Of a DNA stretch of 64,000 bases, positions 57,201 through 64,000 are shown in pieces. How positions within the stretch are numbered: position 1 is the first letter of the stretch; every line of letters starts with the position of its first letter. The stretch is from Cubamyces lactineus (Eukaryota; Basidiomycota; Agaricomycetes; Polyporales; Polyporaceae), in assembly GCA_022376465.1 (NCBI GenBank), contig JACDTU010000007.1, forward strand, positions 186,001-250,000, read 5' to 3'. The notes under the pieces were generated by a model. It worked only from the letters and a program-made list of their open reading frames with translations. It was not told the origin of the DNA and did not search any database. A program made the translations under genes and the position numbers.

Positions 57201-57621
57201 GATGTGGATCAAGGGCATCATCAGCAAGGAGCCGCAGTGGGACACGTTCGTGAAGAACCGCTCGCGGGTGCTCAAGATGTCCGAGCAGCTCGAGCAGTAC
57301 AAGTACGTGCAGCGCGTGATCGACCGGTACGAGGGCTCGACGACGCCCGCGGACCTCGAGGGCGCGGGCGGAGTGAAGATCAGCAAGGCGCAGGTGATGC
57401 GCGCGTTCAACTTGCCGTTGAGCTGGGGCGAGGACTGCACGGAGACGTTGGTGCTGACGACGCTGTATGGGCCCGGGGGCACGAGGTGTGAGGACGCGAG
57501 GGTGTGTGCGATGCTGGAGGAGACGCCGCCGATTACGACGGGGATGCAGGCGAAGAAGTATCTGACGCTGTTGAGGGAGGTGCATGGGCAGTGGACGATC
57601 GCTCATCCGGATGGGCCATAG
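54283..57621 (+). CDS. Large Pro/Ser-rich disordered protein of unknown function
   Basis: Exons at 54283 (MSSDSS), a short exon near 54390-54412, then about 54467-55924, 55975-56111 and 56164-57621 give about 1,030 aa. Residues up to about 430 are low complexity: Ser-rich, a Lys/Ser basic stretch (SKSRKKSTKSKDK, a likely nuclear signal), Pro/Gln/Tyr-rich runs, an Ala-Gln dipeptide repeat near 55290-55315 and Pro-Ala-Tyr repeats near 55545-55605. Then a folded-looking block IRVCRILTLLIEDKRDP to AKVYTLRGKYKQYFLRI to TVEIYIEE spans the two introns. A further Ser/Pro-rich linker with a second basic cluster (ARRKRPRSSS) precedes a helical C-terminal domain (57170-57621: DNAVGMWIKGI to VHGQWTIAHPDG). 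I do not recognise either block as a named family. A nuclear regulator or scaffold is a guess from composition. Confidence 0.75.
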
Positions 57622-58034
57622 AGGATTATCCTTGTATTGGGGTTTTGTGCTGCCTTATGTTCTGCTTTGCTTTGTGCTGCACTGTTGTATGATTTGCTTT
57701 AGGTCAGTGCTTCGATTTTTGAGTGGTCATTCTATACCCTCGTGCTTATTGCGACCTTCAGTTATATCTAGGAATATCTGCGTATCAATATGACCAGTAG
57801 CTGACTGTAGAGTTCTCGCGAAGGCCTTCTCGTCCGATGTGACAGGCGTTTCCTCGATGTTTCCCCGAACAGCTATGCTAATGCACCCATGCCGAGAAGC
57901 AGCAGTACGCGGTACGATACACATCTGTGCCGTGTTGAGGTCATATGCCCTATACGGTCCGCCCTATATCTGTCTCATCAACGCAGCCTGGTAATTGAGC
58001 CCTCGTTCGCTCTCATCCTTTAGCGAGCTACCCC
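57622..58034. other. Intergenic region
   Basis: About 410 bp holding a 3' untranslated region and the next promoter; no gene seen. Confidence 0.4.
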
Positions 58035-59551
58035 ATGGCTATCGACGAGTACAAGTATCTCACTCTAGAGCAGCGCGAGCACTTCCTGGAGCACGGATGG
58101 GTGAAGATCCCGAAGGCCGTCAATGAAGAGTATCTCAAGCGCTTCACGGAGAACGTCTGGGTGAGGCTGGGGTACGACCCGAATGACAAATCGACGTGGA
58201 CGAAGGAGAAGGTATGTTTTCTTTGTGCTATTGAGATGAGTGTAGCTCATGACTGTTTCGTGTGGTAGATTCACATGCCGAGACATCGCGAGATCCCGAC
58301 GAGGGAGTTCATGCCTAAAGCGTGGGGTGCGATGTGTGCGTGCTGGGTCTCTCGTAACTTATGAGACAATGTGTCGATGCGTCTCTTATAGGCGAGATAC
58401 TGGGCGGGGAAGGCAGGATCGATCCTACGCTGTTTGAGAGCTGCGGAGATAGCCTCATCGTGAACTTAGGATCAGAGGAGTGGGTAGACGTGAGTGGAAA
58501 TTCAATCGCAACCACGATACAGAGCTCATAGTTGAGAGTGGTCAACAGAAGACGATCCAACCGAGGGATCTGGGTAATTGGCACATGTGAGCATCTCAAA
58601 CTTCTTGTACAGTCCCGGGTAAAATTACTAACGTACGACAACCCCGACAGTGACGGGGACTGGTGCGTTCGGCAAATACCATGCTGTCGTTGAATGACAT
58701 GAGGTGATTGAAACGATTTGACCAGGTTCACTCACTTTCTCGACTCCGGAGAGCAAGGCCTCACGGTGATTGTGTTATTCAACGATATTGTACCTCGAGG
58801 CGGAGGAACGTACATCGCACCGGATGGCATCAAGAATGTCGTACAGTGGTACCGAACCTTGTTGTTGCGTGCCTTGCACCTCTTCTGACTACATTATGAC
58901 CAGGCTGCATGATCATCCGGGGGGAGCTAGCGAGATGCCCCAAGATCCTGACGGTAGTCGTTCTATTTGCTCTATACAAAGCTGCAAAGAGTTCGTCGAG
59001 GTACATAGCGCGCTGTCTCAATGTTTTCGTTCGCTCATCATCGTCGCATGAAGTTAACAGGAGAGGCTGGCGACGTAATACTCCTACACCCGTTCATGGT
59101 AAGCGATCATGCAATCGTATCGTTCATGCAGGGCCTTCTGTAGCTCATGCACTCCGTCCAGCCTCATTCCGCGTCAAAGAACCACCTCCGCATTCCACGT
59201 TTCATCACGAATCCACCAGTGACGCTGAAGGAGCCTCTCAACCTGAACCGCGAAGATCCAAGGGATTACGTGAGTCCTCCCCAGCATCAACCTATCCCTT
59301 GCTCTCTTCTCATAGGACGGCATCAGTCCCTCGTTGAGCTCAAGATCCTACGTACCCTTGGACTCGACCGACTGCCAGACTGGAAGATCACAGCACCCCG
59401 CCGGCGATTCACGCCCCGTACGCGCGCCGGCAAGGACGCCATGATCATCGAAGAAGTGGAACGTTTGAAGGCGCATGCGGCCAAGACTGATGGGGTTGTT
59501 GACAGCATGCATATCAATGGCCCTGTACCGTACCAGGTTGTCGTTGGTTAA
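58035..59551 (+). CDS. Phytanoyl-CoA-dioxygenase-like Fe(II)/2-oxoglutarate oxygenase
   Basis: A gene of about ten exons, product roughly 340 aa. The N-terminus has EQREHFLEHGWVKIPKAV, typical of PhyH-like proteins. The iron ligands are visible: His and Asp in NWHIDGDWFTHF (split by an intron near 58588-58650) and the distal His in VILLHPFMVHS (about 59080-59150). GGGTYIAPDG lies between them. The C-terminal third is helical and charged. The enzyme should hydroxylate an unactivated carbon using O2 and 2-oxoglutarate; the name is by fold, and the substrate need not be phytanoyl-CoA. No peroxisomal targeting signal is evident at the C-terminus (PYQVVVG). Confidence 0.85.
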
Positions 59552-59726
59552 GATGTATGAGGCTAGCTAAACGAATACCACGATTCTTGCACATGAATGG
59601 GCTGTTTAACATTCGTCGCATCACTAGTCCAGAGCGTAGGCTTAATGGGCGCTTATGAGCGCGTAAGCAGAACGCGTCGCGCGACACGTGTAGGCGCCCG
59701 CTACGCCCTCTGCTCTCGTCGTCATC

Positions 59727-61232
59727 ATGGCGAACATCCTGGCCGCTGTCCCTATTCCTTCCTCGCATGTCCTAGGTATGTCTACGGAGCGAGACACCAC
59801 GGGAGATTGTGTTAACACACGCGTATTGGACCGTAGTGACGGACTACCCGAAGGTGGCACTGTTTCTTCTTGCCGTCGGCTCCTTCTCTGTCGCCAGGTT
59901 TGCGTTCAAGACCCTGTTCGTGCTGTTGCAGACCTTCGTTGTCTCCGGCAAAAGTGTGAGTGATGGAGCTCTACAAAAATTAGCCATGCTCGCTGACAGG
60001 GTTCAATCCGGACTGGAACGAACAGCTCAAGAAGTACGGCGCAGGAAAGGGTGCTTGGGCTGGTACGTCCATATGTGGTTCCCTTACCCGAATGGTACTA
60101 AACCCCGTGCATGCCAGTGGTAACGGGTGCTTCAGAAGGCATTGGACGCGAATACGCGCTCCAGCTCGCATCCAAGGGCTTTAACGTCATCGTATCCGCC
60201 CGCAACGCTACCGCCTTGGCAACTCTCGTTTCCGAGATCGGTATGTAGAGCCTAAGGGAGTCCGTCACCTTGACCCTGGTCTAATATACTACTCTCAGAG
60301 TCGCAGGGCAAGGATGGCAAGAAGGTGCAAGCTAAGGCCGTGCCCATGGACTTCTCTCAACTGGATAATGCCGCCCAATGGAGCAAGCTCGAGTCCGAAC
60401 TCGCGGGTCTCGATATTGGTGTTCTCGGTACGTCTCCCTTGATACAGAATTTCAGATGGTTCTTAATATTTTCGCGACCAGTGAACAATGCGGGCAAGTC
60501 TTACAACTACCCCGAGGATTTCTATGCAACAAGCGCCAAGGACATGGAGGATATTGTTGCCATCAACATTGCCTCTCTCGTCAGGCTTACCAAAATGGTC
60601 CTGCCCGGTATGGTCGAGAGGTATGAACATACAGCTCAGAGAGCTAGAAGCGTTCCTTACGGAGAACTCCAGGAAGCGTGGCTTGATCATCAATATGGGC
60701 TCTTTCTCCGGTGTCAGCGTCGCTTCGCCCATGCTCTCGACTTACGCGGGCTCCAAGTCTTTCGTATCCTCGTTCACTGGCTCACTTGCTGAAGAGGTTA
60801 AGGGCAAGGGCATCGACGTGGAATGCGTCAACACGTATTTCGTTGTATGAATCTCCTTGGAGAATATCTGAAAGATGCCAAGTTGACTGGATTTCGATGT
60901 AGGTTTCGAACATGTCCAAGATCCGCAAGTCGAGCGCACTCATTCCGACGCCGAAGGCCTACGTGCGCAGTGTGCTCTCCAAGATCGCCCTGCCTTGTGG
61001 CGCTCTGTGGACCAAACGCCCTGGCGTTGTCACTCCGTACTGGAGTCACTCGCTACTCGACTATGTCATGGTGTGTCCGTGTCGAATCCGTCGCTGTTTC
61101 CACGAATTGACAACTTGCCACTAGAATGTAATCGGATGGAACATGGCCTTCGTCCGTTACACTCACGCACTTCACAAGGACATCCGTCGTCGTGCTCTCC
61201 GCAAGATGGAGCGCGAGGCCAAGAAACAGTAG
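59727..61232 (+). CDS. IFA38: Very-long-chain 3-ketoacyl-CoA reductase (ER, SDR family)
   Basis: Seven or more exons beginning with 59727-59775. A membrane helix (residues of about 20-55: [20 protein letters not shown]) precedes the SDR core: [26 protein letters not shown], Ser in INMGSFSG, and the catalytic YAGSK (about 60743-60757). The C-terminus is basic and ends EREAKKQ, a lysine-rich ER-retention-like tail. This arrangement matches the 3-ketoacyl-CoA reductase of the fatty-acid elongase complex, which reduces 3-ketoacyl-CoA with NADPH in the ER membrane to make very-long-chain acids for sphingolipids. All catalytic residues are kept. A broken copy of its 3' end lies at 63365-63683. Confidence 0.88.
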
Positions 61233-61326
61233 ACACGATTCCGATATGCCGCGAGCCGTACATCCTTGCGTCTGCTAATCATACACTAATCCTATCGTAC
61301 AACGCGCCGAGGCCTGTCGCCTCGCC

Positions 61327-62518
61327 CTACAGAAGAGTGTCCAACCAAACCTCCAGCTCCCTGTTGACTTGTTCAGTTGCCTCAAATTGAAGCCAATGGC
61401 CTGCGTCGATCTCCACTATCTTCGCATGCGGCGCATGTTTGGCCATGACGGTTTTGCCTATTGATGCTAGGCACCCAATGTCCCGCGTGGCAGTAATGTA
61501 TAAGGCAGGGCGTCGGACGGCCATTGCTTCCTGTCGGATCTCCCCTGCGAGTACGCGATCAGTCCCAGCTGGGATCACATGTTCGGAAACAGGTACGTAC
61601 TGCTATCGCTTTCGTGGTTTGCGTTGCTGAAGGCGGTGCTGTAGTAGATGTTTCGCCATTTCAGCCCAGATCGAACGAGTATGTCGCGCATAGTGGCGTA
61701 TTCCTGATAACCATTTATTCGCAATGAGCGCGCCATCAATTTCCTTGATCGTCAGCATTCATACCTCTTGGGTCAACCATTGCGGCCGTCCCGCCTGGCG
61801 GTTCCCCTCAATCCATTCCTTGGTCTTCCCCGCCGGTATGAGCCATTCCGGCCATATCTCCGGTGCGACAGGGTATAACAATTGAAGGAAAGAGTCGATC
61901 TGGGGGCAAATCAATCCGAAGGCTCGAGTAGACCCACAAGCTGACCTACATTCTTTTCGCAGGCCAGGTACGCGTTTTCCTCACCAAGGTACGTCCAACA
62001 ACCGGGAACGTCACCAATTGCTGGGGCTATCGAACGTGCAAAGTCCTTCACTCCAGAAAACACGGGTATGTGCCACAACGCTAGCCACACAAACCCCTTG
62101 AATCTGTCGGGATACAGGCTAGATAGGCGCGAAAGCACCACTGAACCCCTACGCACGCCCGTTAGCGATGATTTCGACTTCACGTACCTCGTTTGACTCA
62201 CCAAACGTGTCCGATTCCCACCACAGTGTCGACTTGCGCGACGTCGAGTAGGTGGACTATGTCGTGTCCGAGCGCGACGAAGGTGTACGCCTCTACATAA
62301 TCCGGCTTCGACGACCCCCCACACCCGAGGTAATCCGGCACGAATATACCGTACCCTTGGGGCTGGAAGTGCTCGACCTGCCTGTGCCACTCGTACGAGC
62401 TGGTCGGGAAGCTGTGAAGGAACAGGAGCGTCGGTTTCCCGGGAGCAGCAGGGGAGTAGTAGTAGTGGTAAGTGAAGCCGCGAGGGACGGTGGTTTTCTT
62501 GTACAAGGTAGGATCCAT
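61327..62518 (-). CDS. Epoxide-hydrolase-like alpha/beta hydrolase lacking the nucleophile
   Basis: Five exons on the minus strand, about 320 aa. The first exon shows LLFLHSFPTSSYEW (oxyanion-hole region, HSFP instead of HGFP) and YLGCGGSSKPDYVEAY. The nucleophile elbow, normally GHDWGS in epoxide hydrolases, is GHVWGS across the intron starting at about 62208: the nucleophilic Asp codon has become GTT (Val). The catalytic His is kept in GHWLQFEA near the C-terminus and a candidate acid residue in TATRD. With no nucleophile the usual covalent mechanism cannot work, so the protein is either inactive or has another role (binding, or a changed reaction). The gene converges on the ketoacyl-CoA reductase with under 100 bp between stops. 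Start at 62518 chosen; an in-frame extension to 62629 is possible. Confidence 0.78.
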
Positions 62519-62887
62519 CGCTGTCTTTGTCGGCCCAGGTGCTATATGCGTGGCTCTGGTCTGGAAGGTTGGGAGTTGGGTATCGGGAACCTGTGATGTC
62601 TTATATGTATACACTCGCCTGAACGGCATTCATGGAGGGTCACACAAGAAGTCGAACGTGAGTTGCTCATGTGCCAATACAGTGTAGCTATGAACGTTAA
62701 CTTCGTGTGATTCAAGAAATGAAGATCCCGCAACTGGAACGCGGCCCTCGGGTGCTCTCAAACCCAATTCACACCTGACAAAGCAGAGCGGAGAGAACCC
62801 AACCGTAGCCATGTTCATGATATCTCCGTATCCTGGGCTTCGAGGGGACCGGGTGCGCTATCTTCCACTTCGACGGAAGCCCTATGC
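62519..62887. other. Spacer upstream of the hydrolase gene
   Basis: Holds the hydrolase promoter; no gene seen. Confidence 0.4.
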
Positions 62888-63086
62888 TGTCCAACCAGAT
62901 TTCCAACACCTGGATGACGTGCTTGATAGTCTCGAACTACAGCCAATGGCCTACGTCGACCTCGGCATGGAGCGCGAACCGGGTGATAGCGAACTTGCCC
63001 ACTGCTCCTACACACGCGGCGTCTCACATGTTAGCAAGGAATAAGGTTGGACGTCCAGGGCTTCCTGCGGAATCTCCACTGCTTGC
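62888..63086 (-). pseudogene. Degraded 3' fragment of an epoxide-hydrolase-like gene
   Basis: The plus-strand sequence from 62888 is clearly homologous to the 3' end of the hydrolase gene at 61337-61550: it shares the segment GTCCAACCA, the block AGCCAATGGCCTACGTCGA and several following stretches, at reduced identity and with indels. The minus-strand frame is broken and no upstream exons are recognisable. A relic of local duplication. Confidence 0.65.
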
Positions 63087-63364
63087 GTGGCGTGATCCTG
63101 GTCGGTTACGGCAAGATGGGCTCTTACCAGCAGGAGAGACGAAGGATTAGATCGAGGGAAATCGCCAGGCTAGACGACGACCACAACGGACGATTCGAGA
63201 GGTATGAATCCTCACAGTCGGCTGCGATGGTAGAACCACAGGGATACCTGGCCACTCTCGATACGTTCGCACGGCCAGGACTCAAGGCACAAAAGATGCA
63301 CGTTGTATATGATCTTTCTTGGGATTGTTTGGGTGTGGCTGAGCCAGCGGGCGATTATTGCAGG

Positions 63365-63683
63365 TTTCCAACATGTCGAAGATCTGCTAGTCAAGCGCAC
63401 TCATCGCGACGCCGAAGACTGACGTCCACAGCGTACTTTCCAAACTCGCATTGCCTTGTGGTACTCTTTGGACTAAACGTTCCAGCGTCGTTATTCCGTA
63501 GTGGAGTCACTCGTGACTGAATTAATTCATCGTCAATACGTATCGACAGCGCGGTGCGATGATGATTTCCCATCAGAATGTGAGCGGCTGGAACACGACA
63601 CACGTTCGTTACACTCACGCGCTTCACAAGGACATCTGCCAACGTGCTTTCTGCAAGATGAGCATGCAGCCAAGAAGCAGTAA
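63365..63683 (+). pseudogene. Degraded 3' fragment of the 3-ketoacyl-CoA reductase gene
   Basis: Homologous to 60905-61232 of the intact reductase: the segments AACATGTCGAAGATC, CTTGTGGTACTCTTTGGACTAAACG and the end CAAGAAGCAGTAA can be lined up. The frame is broken by TAG at 63388-63390 in place of a Lys codon and no 5' part is found. Homology extends beyond the stop into the downstream DNA, so the copy was made at DNA level, not from mRNA. Confidence 0.75.
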
Positions 63684-63803
63684 ACGCGATTCCGATGTGC
63701 CGCGAGCCGTAGATCCTTTCGTCTGCTAATATTGCACTGATACTATCGTACAACGTGTCAGGCTCTGTGCTTGCAGGATAATGACGCGTGCCATCGCCTC
63801 GCC

Positions 63804-64000
63804 CTACAGAAGTGTGTCCAACCAAACTTCCAACTCGTTGTTGACCTGTTCCGTTGCCTCGAACTGGAGCCAATGACCAATGTCGATCTCCACAACTTTG
63901 GCGTGCGGTGCGTATTGGGCCATGACAGTCTTGCTCACAGACGCCAAGCACACAACGTCCCGCGCGGCAGCAATGAATAAGGCCGGCCGCTGAACGGCCA
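63804..64000 (-). CDS. Second epoxide-hydrolase-like gene, truncated by the window edge
   Basis: The minus-strand frame from 64000 to the stop at 63804-63806 reads PALFIAAARD, then SKTVMAQYAPHAKVVEID, GHWLQFEATEQVNNELEVW, closely matching the C-terminus of the hydrolase at 61327. The frame is open throughout the visible part and the catalytic His (GHW) is kept. The nucleophile region lies outside the window, so I cannot tell whether this copy is active. It again sits convergent to a ketoacyl-CoA-reductase 3' end (here a pseudogene), showing that the two-gene block was duplicated. Confidence 0.8.
   Translation of the reverse strand, partial: AVQRPALFIAAARDVVCLASVSKTVMAQYAPHAKVVEIDIGHWLQFEATEQVNNELEVWLDTLL

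Noticed and set aside
54283..57621. Velvet-domain regulator
   Set aside because: Length and Pro-rich composition are suggestive, but the conserved blocks do not show velvet motifs I could recognise.

Overview
The window is nuclear DNA of a filamentous basidiomycete, most likely a wood-decay agaricomycete (white-rot, Polyporales-like). The evidence is a pattern of many short (about 45-70 bp) GT-AG introns, GC-rich third codon positions, TATA boxes 50-140 bp before several start codons, a class II heme peroxidase of the lignin/versatile type, a multi-exon DUF6534-type membrane protein and an intron-bearing tRNA-Trp. I see no prokaryotic, viral or CRISPR features. Gene models were spliced by hand from reading-frame continuity and protein family motifs, so individual exon borders may be off.

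Layout. 1-1872: 3' part of a concentrative nucleoside transporter. 1873-6769: long stretch with no supported gene. 6770-8788: membrane-anchored pepsin-like aspartic protease. 10480-11596: secreted ferritin-like Rds1-type protein. 12207-14908 (-): HAM1-like large protein. 16296-23634: full-length ABCC-type ABC transporter with many introns. 23760-26001 (-): cytochrome P450. 26595-28371 (-): class II peroxidase whose frame is intact except for one in-frame TGA at the conserved Cys-Glu-Trp-Gln motif. 31383-32636: secreted CrtC/kievitone-hydratase-like protein. 32992-33094 (-): tRNA-Trp(CCA). 33588-34186 (-): small secreted Kre9/Knh1-like protein. 35871-36951: tetra-ubiquitin gene. 38355-40538: SAM-dependent O-methyltransferase. 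41213-42280 and 43265-44362: tandem short-chain dehydrogenases. 45994-48269: DUF6534-type membrane protein with a run of micro-exons. 50067-51023: NFKBIL1-like protein with an HPD motif. 52311-53849: mitochondrial carrier. 54283-57621: about 1,030-aa Pro/Ser-rich disordered protein of unknown function. 58035-59551: phytanoyl-CoA-dioxygenase-like enzyme. 59727-61232: very-long-chain 3-ketoacyl-CoA reductase. 61327-62518 (-): epoxide-hydrolase-like protein that has lost its nucleophile. 62888-64000: degraded and truncated duplicates of the last two genes.

How the genes fit together. Housekeeping genes (ubiquitin, carrier, fatty-acid elongation reductase, tRNA) are mixed with accessory oxidative genes: P450, peroxidase, CrtC-like hydratase, O-methyltransferase, two SDRs and an ABC exporter. 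These could handle lignin-derived aromatics or a secondary metabolite, but they are interrupted by unrelated genes and no backbone synthase is present, so a cluster is only a hypothesis. I did not find a clearly new biological system. The most unusual signals are the single-codon lesion in the peroxidase, the chain of consecutive exons of 10-35 nt in the DUF6534-type gene, the Asp-to-Val change at the hydrolase nucleophile inside a locally duplicated region, and a 29-bp inverted-repeat element downstream of polyubiquitin.
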